NCBI RefSeq assembly: GCF_015220045.1
Contig: NZ_JADBGB010000001.1
Span: forward strand, 2,199,001 to 2,263,000
Reading direction: 5' to 3'
Source: Marivivens aquimaris
GTDB taxonomy: Bacteria > Pseudomonadota > Alphaproteobacteria > Rhodobacterales > Rhodobacteraceae
Length of the DNA stretch: 64,000 nt
Positions 8,419 to 15,273 of this stretch are shown in pieces (positions within the stretch are counted from its first letter, which is position 1; each line of letters starts with the position of its first letter). Both the position numbers and the translations under genes were made by a program. The notes beneath the pieces are model-generated. The model worked only from the letters and a program-made list of their open reading frames with translations, ran no database searches and had not been told where the DNA came from.

Positions 8419-8443
8419 GCAGACCACTCACGGGAACAGGAAA

Positions 8444-8474
8444 AGCCCCGCCGGTTTCGGCGGGGCTTTTTTTT
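8444..8474. terminator. Strong bidirectional terminator
   Basis: A perfect 10-bp stem (8444-8453 with 8458-8467) and a 4-nt loop are followed by a run of eight T on the + side and preceded by a run of A. It closes flgP...flgM on the + strand and the 8489-9536 operon on the minus strand. Confidence 0.93.
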
Positions 8475-8488
8475 GTGCTGTCGTTTTG

Positions 8489-9118
8489 TCAGTTGATAAT
8501 GAGCCCGCAAGCCGGAGATCCGACGGGCGCAGCTGCACACCATTCGGCATATTTCTCGCGCAGCGCCAATTGCGCTTTGGTCTGGTCACGAGCGGACAGG
8601 CTTTCGAAGGTCGAGGCACGAACGGGCACAGCGCGCTCCATCCCCATGGCAACGGCCAGCGATTGCCAGACGTAGGTACTGACCATATCGGGGCGCGGCA
8701 GAAGCTCCGACTGGATGAGGGACATCTGGATCATGGCGCGGGCGTCGCCCTCGGCCACTTTGTCCGCAAGCTCGGCGGTCAGAACCTCGGCCAGCGCGGT
8801 GCGTTCGCCAGCAGTGATCGGAGCGGCAACGCGTGCGAGCAGAGCCTCGGCCTGCTGGACGCCGTTCAGTTTCGCGCGCCACGCCCAAGCGAAAGCGTCG
8901 CTCCAGCTTTGGGGGACACCCTCGCCCGCGTAGAACATCAGGGCGAGGTTGAACTGTGCGCGGCCATCACCAGAGCGGGCCAGATCACCGTAGATCGCCG
9001 CCGCTTCGGCAGCGCGGCCCGACGCGTAAGCATCAAGCGCCTCTTGCAGACCGGCACCTGCCATGGCGGGCGCGCTTAGGCTCATAACGACTGCGGTGGT
9101 GGCGAAAAACCGTTTCAT
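8489..9118 (-). CDS. Periplasmic Sel1-repeat motor protein (MotK/MotX-like)
   Basis: The 209-residue protein has a signal peptide ending in APAMA. Residues 30-100 contain Sel1/TPR-type repeats (GRAQFNLALMFYAGEGVPQS, then DAFAWAWRAKLNG). A second helical part near 100-165 contains VSTYVWQSLAVA, and two cysteines stand near the C-terminus (WCAAAP and PACGL). Vibrio MotX is a small Sel1-type periplasmic stator partner, and R. sphaeroides has a periplasmic Sel1 protein called MotK needed for rotation. I assign it to this group on architecture and on the nearby FlgT- and FliL-like genes, without claiming orthology. Its start overlaps the stop region of the 9120-9536 gene, so the two are probably co-translated. 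Confidence 0.65.
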   Translation of the reverse strand: MKRFFATTAVVMSLSAPAMAGAGLQEALDAYASGRAAEAAAIYGDLARSGDGRAQFNLALMFYAGEGVPQSWSDAFAWAWRAKLNGVQQAEALLARVAAPITAGERTALAEVLTAELADKVAEGDARAMIQMSLIQSELLPRPDMVSTYVWQSLAVAMGMERAVPVRASTFESLSARDQTKAQLALREKYAEWCAAAPVGSPACGLIIN

Positions 9119-9119
9119 C

Positions 9120-9536
9120 TTATTGCCCTGCCATCATCATCAGGCGCAGAGACATCAGACGGCGACGCTGGAGGCCCATGCGTTTGGTTTCATAGACAAC
9201 GATCTGCGGGCGCGGAGTGCCTTCGGTCACGAAGTCGATCGAGATCGTGCGCGGCAGGTAGACGCCGTAAGCCGCGAGCGTTTCGACGGGGCTATGCGCA
9301 AACCGTTGGCGGAACTGATCGTCGATCCAGATGCGCGCGAGGGCGCGGCCCAGAATATCGGGAAGATACTTTTCGACTTCGCTCGCGTCATTGAGGTACG
9401 TCTCGTTCCGGACCAGATCGTAGTCGCGGGCGGCTTGCTCCGCTGCCTTTTCTTTCTTCCGAGCGTTCTGCGCAGCCACGCGCGCAGGAAGGTTCCGCGG
9501 CACGGGCACGAGCGATTTGTTCACTGGAATATTCAT
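9120..9536 (-). CDS. Small protein resembling nitrile-hydratase-alpha/NHLP leader domains
   Basis: The 138-residue protein has a basic, Ala-rich N-terminus (about 1-40) without signal peptide or membrane helix. Residues 60-115 (ILGRALARIWIDDQFRQRF, then VETLAAYGVYLP, then PQIVVYE) follow the pattern 'K-A-W-x-D-x-x-F-K-x-x-L-x-x-x-P-x-x-x-L-x-x-x-G-x-x-L-P' of nitrile hydratase alpha subunits and NHLP-type precursor leaders. The C-terminus is Met/Arg/Leu-rich. There is no Cys-based metal motif, so it is not a nitrile hydratase. It is first in a two-gene unit with the Sel1-repeat motor protein. A role in motility is inferred from context only. Confidence 0.6.
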   Translation of the reverse strand: MNIPVNKSLVPVPRNLPARVAAQNARKKEKAAEQAARDYDLVRNETYLNDASEVEKYLPDILGRALARIWIDDQFRQRFAHSPVETLAAYGVYLPRTISIDFVTEGTPRPQIVVYETKRMGLQRRRLMSLRLMMMAGQ

Positions 9537-9727
9537 CGAAAAATCCGGTCGGGTGTAGGTGTCAGGAGGAATAACGGCGCAATCCCCGCCGATGTTAGGC
9601 GCAAAAGGATATTTTTTTGCGTTTTGACTATCCCATTGAATATGTGCGCATACCTGAGCGCGGGACCAACAGTTTTCCGATTTATGCCGTTATTGAGATA
9701 GAACCCAGATCTAACCAACGCGGACTG

Positions 9728-10195
9728 ATGGACAGCAGCAAACTCCTAGGCTTTCTCGGCTTTGCCCTCATCATGGGGCCGTTCAGCTTCGGCATGGCGA
9801 CGACACTCGCCCCTGCCGCGAAGCCCGAGCCGGTCGTGGTCGTTGCGCCGACGCCGTCCAAGCGGCCCGAGCCGATCTATGTGCCCTACGTGATGCCGCT
9901 CACGGTGACGCTGCCCAAATTCAATCGCAGTGTGTCGGTGAAGATCTCGTTCATGATGGACAGCGGAAGCCCCGCGATCGACGAGCTACAGGCACAGATG
10001 GACGCGTTCGACGGACGTGTGGATGCGGTACTGACCGGCGCGATAAACGAAGCCGAGGATGCGGTGAACGATATCGACCGCCTGAGGTCCGCTATTCCGC
10101 AGCTGATCCGTCACGCGATAAACGTCCAGCTGGGAACCGAAGAAGACCCCCAGCCGGTGCGGGAAGTGCTGCTGACCTCTTACGCGCACCAATAA
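9728..10195 (+). CDS. Second FliL-like membrane protein
   Basis: The protein has 155 residues, counted from the ATG at 9728. A single membrane helix spans about 7-28, followed by a Pro-rich stretch. The periplasmic part ends like FliL (IRHAINVQLGTEEDPQPVRE, then VLLTSYAHQ), and residues 80-115 hold a FliL-like helix pair. The canonical fliL is at 30021, so this is an extra, diverged copy. FliL family proteins ring the stator units. The upstream 191 bases, divergent from the 9120-9536 gene, hold only a poor sigma-54-like match (AGGATA-TTTTT-TTGC at 9606-9620). A longer frame beginning at 9617 is less likely because the sequence before 9728 has no membrane-protein character. Confidence 0.6.
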   Translation: MDSSKLLGFLGFALIMGPFSFGMATTLAPAAKPEPVVVVAPTPSKRPEPIYVPYVMPLTVTLPKFNRSVSVKISFMMDSGSPAIDELQAQMDAFDGRVDAVLTGAINEAEDAVNDIDRLRSAIPQLIRHAINVQLGTEEDPQPVREVLLTSYAHQ

Positions 10196-10196
10196 A

Positions 10197-10211
10197 CGGC
10201 ACGCTTCTTGC
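10197..10211 (+). promoter_or_regulatory. Sigma-54 promoter of the 55-residue gene
   Basis: CGGCAC-GCTTC-TTGC matches the consensus at nine of ten positions. It predicts RNA starting near 10223, 24 bases before the start codon at 10247. Confidence 0.88.
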
Positions 10212-10246
10212 TCCGGTTGGGTAACGCCAAACCGAGGAGCAAGACC

Positions 10247-10414
10247 ATGCACCACCAGCCAAGCATTATTCCCGCCGAAAAGGCCGACCGTCCGCTGGCG
10301 AAGCAGGACGTTACCGAAGGCACGATGTATGTGGAGATCACTGTGAACGATGCGAAGGGCCGTCCGTCGACCCGCTACGTTCCGGTTGCCGAACTGGCTC
10401 AGCCTTTGCGCTGA
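10247..10414 (+). CDS. 55-residue protein under its own sigma-54 promoter
   Basis: The protein is small and soluble, with no signal peptide or helix long enough to cross a membrane. Residues 20-53 (VTEGTMYVEITVNDAKGRPS, then TRYVPVAEL) look like a small beta fold. It resembles nothing I can name. A GAGGAGC ribosome site lies just before the ATG, and a near-perfect sigma-54 site starts 50 bases upstream. The earlier frame start at 10208 lies inside the promoter and is rejected. Its 3' end overlaps the convergent gene at 10399-10608 by 16 bases. The promoter places it in the flagellar regulon. Confidence 0.7.
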   Translation: MHHQPSIIPAEKADRPLAKQDVTEGTMYVEITVNDAKGRPSTRYVPVAELAQPLR

Positions 10415-10608
10415 GCCTTGTAGCGGCGATATTTGATGATGAAGCTGGGGATTCCGATCGCCGGCACCGCAAGACCGAATGCCATAGGTCCGGGAAGCCG
10501 GACCGCGGGCTCGTCACCTGCCCACGCGAAATAGGCCATCATAATCAGAAGGCCGCCCGCGAGGAGCAGGAACCCCCTGATGAAATTACAGATCCTGCAG
10601 GAGGTCAT
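10399..10608 (-). CDS. Small membrane protein, last gene of the fliS operon
   Basis: The protein has 69 residues with two hydrophobic helices (about 10-30, FLLLAGGLLIMMAYFAW, and 40-58, PMAFGLAVPAIGIPSFI) and a basic C-terminus (KYRRYKAQRKG). The start codon overlaps the stop of the upstream gene (10605-10608), a sign of translational coupling. I know no family for it. Confidence 0.5.
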   Translation of the reverse strand: MTSCRICNFIRGFLLLAGGLLIMMAYFAWAGDEPAVRLPGPMAFGLAVPAIGIPSFIIKYRRYKAQRKG

Positions 10609-10937
10609 CGTTGTGACCCCGCCGTTTGCGCACGCCCGTAGGCGCTGTGCTTGCGTCCCTGAAGGCGGGACTGGCGCAGGGTGGCCTCGATGCGGGTGGA
10701 AGCATCACGCAGTGCTGAGCCGGTCTGTTTGAGGGTCGCGCGGACGAGCTGGTCGTCCTTATCTGATGCACACTGGACGAGCTGGTCGGACATGGCGCGA
10801 ATACGATGGCTGAGGGATTGGACTTCAGCATGGTCGCCGTCGGTGGCGGCCGCCAGAAGAGTGTCGGTCAGGCCCGACAACAGCACCGCAAGCGCCGCAG
10901 GATTTTCGGCGTTGCGAGGTGCTACGCGCGGGGTCAT
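10605..10937 (-). CDS. Putative FliT-like flagellar export chaperone
   Basis: The protein has 110 residues and is predicted to be helical throughout (ALAVLLSGLTDTLLAAATDG, then AEVQSLSHRIRAMSDQLV). I take the ATG at 10935-10937 because it overlaps the fliS stop in an ATGA, whereas the longer frame reaching 10997 would overlap fliS by 60 bases. FliT, the FliD chaperone and FliA/FlhC-type regulator, commonly follows fliS and has this size and helical make-up. Sequence similarity is not obvious, so the call rests on position, length and helicity. Confidence 0.5.
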   Translation of the reverse strand: MTPRVAPRNAENPAALAVLLSGLTDTLLAAATDGDHAEVQSLSHRIRAMSDQLVQCASDKDDQLVRATLKQTGSALRDASTRIEATLRQSRLQGRKHSAYGRAQTAGSQR

Positions 10938-11320
10938 TGGCTGTTGCTGCCGATCTGGTCCCACGCGGTCAGAATGCCGCCGATGTGTTCTGCGCAAGCG
11001 GCGAGGTTCACGCCTTCCTTGCGGGCGAACGCGTCCGCGACCTGCAAGCGGCAGTACTCGTAGACCTGGAACAGGTTGGTTGCGATGTCACCGCCTTGGT
11101 TGAAATCAAGGCTGCTTTGCAGGATGTAGATCGCAGTGAAAGCACGGTTCAGATGCTGGCTCGGAAACGGACGGCCAGCCTCTTGAGCGGTCGCCAGAAT
11201 ACGCAGGGACTTTTCAAGCTCACGAAGAGTTACGCCAATGATTTCATGGGGATCAGTGGGCTCGACCTGCTTCGCGGTCTCGATGCGTCGGTAGGACGAC
11301 CGGGCGTTTTCGAATGTCAT
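10934..11320 (-). CDS. fliS: Flagellin export chaperone FliS
   Basis: The 128-residue protein follows the FliS pattern: an early Tyr (SSYRRIETAKQVEPTDPHEI), a DPHEII motif before helix 2, NRAFTAIYILQSSLDFNQGG in helix 3, and NLFQVYEYCRLQVADAF in helix 4, ending in the ILTAWDQI helix. FliS binds the C-terminus of flagellin and keeps it unfolded until export. It starts a three-gene operon just after cheA3 with its own sigma-54 site at 11428-11442, so chaperone production appears to begin before FliA-driven flagellin synthesis. Confidence 0.9.
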   Translation of the reverse strand: MTFENARSSYRRIETAKQVEPTDPHEIIGVTLRELEKSLRILATAQEAGRPFPSQHLNRAFTAIYILQSSLDFNQGGDIATNLFQVYEYCRLQVADAFARKEGVNLAACAEHIGGILTAWDQIGSNSQ

Positions 11321-11427
11321 ACGACACTCCTCCTGTTACCTGTGCTTTGCGACTGGCGCTTGCATACCTCAACGTCAGAAAGGCGATTTTGTTAAGCAAA
11401 TGACGCCGTTCTTTCACGACGTCATTT

Positions 11428-11442
11428 GCAAAAATCATGCCG
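11428..11442 (-). promoter_or_regulatory. Sigma-54 promoter for fliS
   Basis: The minus strand reads CGGCAT-GATTT-TTGC (two mismatches to TGGCAC-N5-TTGC, with GG and GC correctly placed). It overlaps the stop codon of cheA3 and would start RNA near 11416, about 96 bases before fliS. Confidence 0.7.
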
Positions 11443-14400
11443 CTTCGGACGCGTCGGACAGCAGGGAATTTGTCGACAGAACCATGCCAACCTCACCGCC
11501 TGCCAGAAGGGCAATGCCATTGAGATTACGCATCTGGCGCAGGACTCCGCGCAGCGGACGGAGAAGAACAAGCTGCTGTCCGAGAAGGTCATCGACGGGG
11601 ATCGCAAGGCGGCGTTCACCGACGCCGAGCACTACGAAGACACGGCGCTGACCGTTTTCGTCCTCTTCCTTCAGCGCCCGAACGGAGCTGTCGTTAAGGT
11701 GATGCACGGACACCATCGAGCCGTCCTCCATCCGCAGCATCACGCGGCCATTGGCGGCCGAGATCGGACGCAGCGCCTTGGGTTGCGGCTGGATGATGGT
11801 CTGGATCGTATCGACCGGAATGACATAGCGGATACCGCCGACGCCAACGACCATACCTTCGAGGACCACCATCGAAAGCGGCATCGAGATGTGGAACCGC
11901 AGGCCCTTGTTCCCCGGAAGAACGATCTTGCGCAGCTCTGCCGAGGTGGCTTTGAGCATCGGCGCCAGTTCGGCTTCGAGGTTGGTGGTGTCGGACGATT
12001 TTCCATCGTCGTCGATGGTCACCAGAACGCGTTCGTCGTCGCGCTGGAAGGCCATGTGGATCGCGTTCGGCGCAACGTCGTCGCCTGCGGACAGACGATC
12101 CGTTAGCATGGTGCGGAGCATCTTGCGCAGGTGCTCCATCAGGGTGACGTCGATCGACATCTCGCCGCCGGAGCTGGTCATGTTGGCCTGACCGCGGTTG
12201 CGGCGGGACAGCGTTTCCACGAGCGCTTCGAGCGGACGGATCAGAAGTTCGAGCGGTCGCGAACGGATCGCGACGGTCTGTTCCTGAAGGTGGGCAAGCT
12301 GACCGACGAGCTGGCTTTCGACCTGCACGGTTTCCTGCAGACGGGCCGAGAAATCGCCGACGATCTTGCGAACCATATCGCGGCTCTGCGCGGGGTTCTG
12401 GTCGGCGACACGGAGCGCGACTTCGATGCTTTCAGCAAGGCCGGTTTCGGCCAGATCAGAGAGCATGTGGTTGACCATCGCCTGGCTGGCAGCGACTTCG
12501 CTGATCGCTTCGAGCATTTCCGAGCTGAGGCCCGGCCCCTGCCCGATCGGTTGGTCGCCATCCTTGGAGGCGGGCCTATCCGCGCCGCCATCTTCTCCGC
12601 GCTGCTGGTCTTCGAGAGTATGCAGCAGTTCGAGATACTTGCCCGACGGGTCCATCTCGGTCAGCGCGGTGATGACCGACGCATTGTCCATCGGGGTCGA
12701 GACGAGGAAGTCGAACAGCGTTTCCGCATCACGGAACACCGTGACGTTGGTGATCGATTCAACGTTGTCGCCGCTGATCCATTCGAGGAAGCGTTCCGCA
12801 AGGGTCTCGTCGTTGTTGATGTCGGTGCGGATCACATAGAAATGGTGACCGGCCTCGATCGCCTTCGACGCGGCGCGTACGCTGTCGGGCGACAAAACGC
12901 GGTGGAATTCGTCGGGCAGCTGGAGGCGGCGTTCGATCGCGGTTGCGGTCAGGACACCTTCCTGGCTGAACGCGGCGGTCGATGCCTGTTCGAACAGGAT
13001 ATCGAGGTTCTGGGTGTCGGGGATCTCGCCCTGCTCCAGCGCGTCGAACACAAGCTCGATGGTGTCGATGAAACCACGCGCGATGTGCATGAGAATGCCG
13101 TCGAGCCCGATGCCCGAAGTCTGCACACGGCCGAAGAGGTCGATGAGCGACATCGCAAGCTGACCGGCAGTGCCAAGCTTGTGGTATTCGCAAGCGTGGA
13201 ACACGAGGCGCATCTGGCGGGCAAATGCGCTGTACTGTTCGTCGACGTTCTCGCCCTTCTTGATGCCGTCGAGTGCGTGATCGACAGCCGACAGCGTGTC
13301 GAAGGCATGTTCGGCACACCAATGGCGCAGCAGTTCGGACGGGCTGACGGACGAAGCCGCAGCTTCCTCGGTCAGAACGCGCTCGACAGCGGCCAGTTCT
13401 TCGTAAAGACGCAGTTCGGCTGAACGGAACGCTTTGGCGCTGTTGACCTCGGTCAGGCGCTTTGCAGCGTCGGCAACACGGACGAGACCACGCTCGTCGG
13501 CCAGACCGACGACGAATTTCACTTCTTCGGAGTAAGAGCCGACTTCCGGTGCATCGCCGGTGGTCCAGTCGAGAGCGACCTTGGCCAGCTTGTGGAGAAC
13601 ATCCTTCAGACGGTCGAAGAAGGTCTCTTCGCCCTCTGCCGGAGCCGCAATGGGCTGCGGTTCGTCCGACAGGTCGAGGATGGTCAGTTCTTCGATCTTG
13701 AGAACCAGCGCGGCGATCTGTTCGATGCCGGTATCAGCGTCGGCTTCGGGTTGGTCCATGAACAGCTTGAGGACGTCGCACCAGTTGCTCAGGCCCATCT
13801 GGCCCGCAGCGTGGTGGAGGTCATCGGCCTGACGCTTGGCCAGTGCATAGGTGCCAGAGACGTCGCCTGCGTAGTCGCCCATGTACTGGCGGAACTTCGT
13901 CAGCGCGCCTTCGGCCATGCCGCGGAAAATGTCTTTGTAGGTCGGATCGTCGATCAGACGCTTCGGCGTGGACGGAGCGGCAGGCGCAGGTGCGGCTACG
14001 GCGGGTTCTTCGGCCGCGGGCTCTACGACGGGTGCTTCTGCGGCAGGTTCCGGTGCAGGGTCTTCAGCAACCACGGGGTCCGCGACGTCAGGCACGTCAG
14101 CGATGGTATCGTTCAGGTCGTCGGTCTGGGCGGCTTCGTCTTCGAAGAAGTCGTCGTCACCGAAATTGCTGTCCACATCACCCAGCGACGCCATCGCGTC
14201 CGAGATATCGGGCATCTTGGAAACAGGCGCGGCTGTTTCTTCGGGCTCTGCGACAGGCGCTTCTTCAACCACAGCTTCTTCAGCCGGAGCCTCAGCTGCA
14301 GGTTCTTCAGCGGCAGGCTCTTCGCCGATCGGTTCGTCCTCGCCCTTGCAGCGCGCAATCTTGCTCTTGAGCTGCTGCATCAGGTCTTCGGACGACGCGG

Positions 14401-14746
14401 GATCGACGTCCGAACGGCTGGCCGAGGTCTGTTCGAGCATATCGCGCAGAACGTCGGAGGCGAGCAGCAGGATGTCGATGATCTCTTCATCCAGCGGAAC
14501 GCCGTCGTCGCGGACCAGACCGATGAGGTCTTCGGAGTAGTGCGCCCGGCTTTCTACAACCGCGAGCCCCAGGACGCGGCTATTACCTTTGAACGTATGG
14601 ACAGCACGGAAGAGCGCACTGACGTGCTCGCCTGCTGTGGCTGCATCGCCGTCTTGGAGCGCGAGAAGTGCGGCTTCCATCTGGTCAAGGGATTGCGTCC
14701 CGTCGTCCAGATAGAGTGCCCAGATTTCGTCCATTTCGTCAGACAT
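11435..14746 (-). CDS. cheA3: Split chemotaxis histidine protein, CheA3 type (Hpt and CheW-like ends, no kinase domain)
   Basis: This is a 1103-residue protein. Residues 1-105 are an Hpt (P1) domain with phosphoryl-accepting His50 in RAVHTFKGNSRVLG. Residues 135-265 are an acidic, Ala/Pro-rich linker. About 265-800 is a long helical region with an Hpt-like remnant (DDLHHAAGQMGLSNW). Where a HATPase should be, the N box is absent and the G box reads DDDGKSSD. The last 170 residues form a P5/CheW-like receptor-coupling domain. This matches R. sphaeroides CheA3, which is phosphorylated by CheA4 (here 19769-20974) and, as I recall, dephosphorylates CheY6. It ends the chemosensory operon. Confidence 0.85.
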   Translation of the reverse strand: MSDEMDEIWALYLDDGTQSLDQMEAALLALQDGDAATAGEHVSALFRAVHTFKGNSRVLGLAVVESRAHYSEDLIGLVRDDGVPLDEEIIDILLLASDVLRDMLEQTSASRSDVDPASSEDLMQQLKSKIARCKGEDEPIGEEPAAEEPAAEAPAEEAVVEEAPVAEPEETAAPVSKMPDISDAMASLGDVDSNFGDDDFFEDEAAQTDDLNDTIADVPDVADPVVAEDPAPEPAAEAPVVEPAAEEPAVAAPAPAAPSTPKRLIDDPTYKDIFRGMAEGALTKFRQYMGDYAGDVSGTYALAKRQADDLHHAAGQMGLSNWCDVLKLFMDQPEADADTGIEQIAALVLKIEELTILDLSDEPQPIAAPAEGEETFFDRLKDVLHKLAKVALDWTTGDAPEVGSYSEEVKFVVGLADERGLVRVADAAKRLTEVNSAKAFRSAELRLYEELAAVERVLTEEAAASSVSPSELLRHWCAEHAFDTLSAVDHALDGIKKGENVDEQYSAFARQMRLVFHACEYHKLGTAGQLAMSLIDLFGRVQTSGIGLDGILMHIARGFIDTIELVFDALEQGEIPDTQNLDILFEQASTAAFSQEGVLTATAIERRLQLPDEFHRVLSPDSVRAASKAIEAGHHFYVIRTDINNDETLAERFLEWISGDNVESITNVTVFRDAETLFDFLVSTPMDNASVITALTEMDPSGKYLELLHTLEDQQRGEDGGADRPASKDGDQPIGQGPGLSSEMLEAISEVAASQAMVNHMLSDLAETGLAESIEVALRVADQNPAQSRDMVRKIVGDFSARLQETVQVESQLVGQLAHLQEQTVAIRSRPLELLIRPLEALVETLSRRNRGQANMTSSGGEMSIDVTLMEHLRKMLRTMLTDRLSAGDDVAPNAIHMAFQRDDERVLVTIDDDGKSSDTTNLEAELAPMLKATSAELRKIVLPGNKGLRFHISMPLSMVVLEGMVVGVGGIRYVIPVDTIQTIIQPQPKALRPISAANGRVMLRMEDGSMVSVHHLNDSSVRALKEEDENGQRRVFVVLGVGERRLAIPVDDLLGQQLVLLRPLRGVLRQMRNLNGIALLAGGEVGMVLSTNSLLSDASEAA

Positions 14747-14783
14747 GACAGTCTCTCGTCAAAGGTTGCAGTAGAAAGTTCGG

Positions 14784-14801
14784 CGGGCGCACGCGCGCCC
14801 G
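14784..14801 (-). other. GC-rich hairpin between cheY and cheA3
   Basis: A perfect 7-bp stem (CGGGCGC with GCGCCCG, 4-nt loop) lies immediately after the cheY stop codon and 38 bases before cheA3. No T run follows in the transcript, so it is more likely an RNA stability or processing element than a full terminator. Confidence 0.5.
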
Positions 14802-14802
14802 A

Positions 14803-15210
14803 TCAGGCTGTCGCGAATTGCGCGCGCATCACCCTTGCAAGTTCGTCGCCAGCCTTCTCTTCGAGGTCGTGCGAAACGGTACCAGAGGGCTTCGCCACGA
14901 CGCCGTCGGCACCGAGTTCACGGGCTTTGGCAGCGTGTGCCGAGCCGGAAACGGCCACGGACGAGAGCATGACGATCTTGGCGCGGGTCTTGAGTTTTGC
15001 GTGACGCAGGAACTCGAGGCCGTCCATGACGGGCATTTCGATGTCGAGAAGGATCAGGTCGACGTTCGGCATGTCAGCCAGTTTGTCGAGTGCTTCCTGA
15101 CCGTTACCGGCTTGGGCGATCACTTTGAAATCAGGCAGCGTCTTGATGAAGCTGGCAATGTAGAGACGCATCATCGCTGCGTCGTCGACGATCATTACGT
15201 TATGGGGCAT
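14803..15210 (-). CDS. cheY6: Chemotaxis response regulator, CheY6-like
   Basis: The protein is a single receiver domain of 135 residues. It has the acidic pair D9/D10, the phosphorylation site D56 (LILLDIEMP), Ser83/84, and K107 in AKPSG. The segment from 85 to 105 (VAVSGSAHAAKARELGADGV) is longer than in enteric CheY and resembles the CheB receiver, with a charged C-terminal tail. Phospho-CheY binds FliM (30621) and alters or stops rotation. It lies between the receptor and cheA3 genes, the place cheY6 holds in R. sphaeroides cheOp3. No cheZ is present. Confidence 0.88.
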   Translation of the reverse strand: MPHNVMIVDDAAMMRLYIASFIKTLPDFKVIAQAGNGQEALDKLADMPNVDLILLDIEMPVMDGLEFLRHAKLKTRAKIVMLSSVAVSGSAHAAKARELGADGVVAKPSGTVSHDLEEKAGDELARVMRAQFATA

Positions 15211-15273
15211 TTACGTTCTCCTGTGGAAGATGACCGGCGGGATAGGAGGCCCGCCGACCGAGCTCGTTATTCG

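Noticed and set aside
9606..9620. AGGATA-TTTTT-TTGC as a sigma-54 promoter for the FliL-like gene
   Set aside because: Only GG and TTGC match; four of six bases in the -24 block differ, so it is not listed as a promoter.
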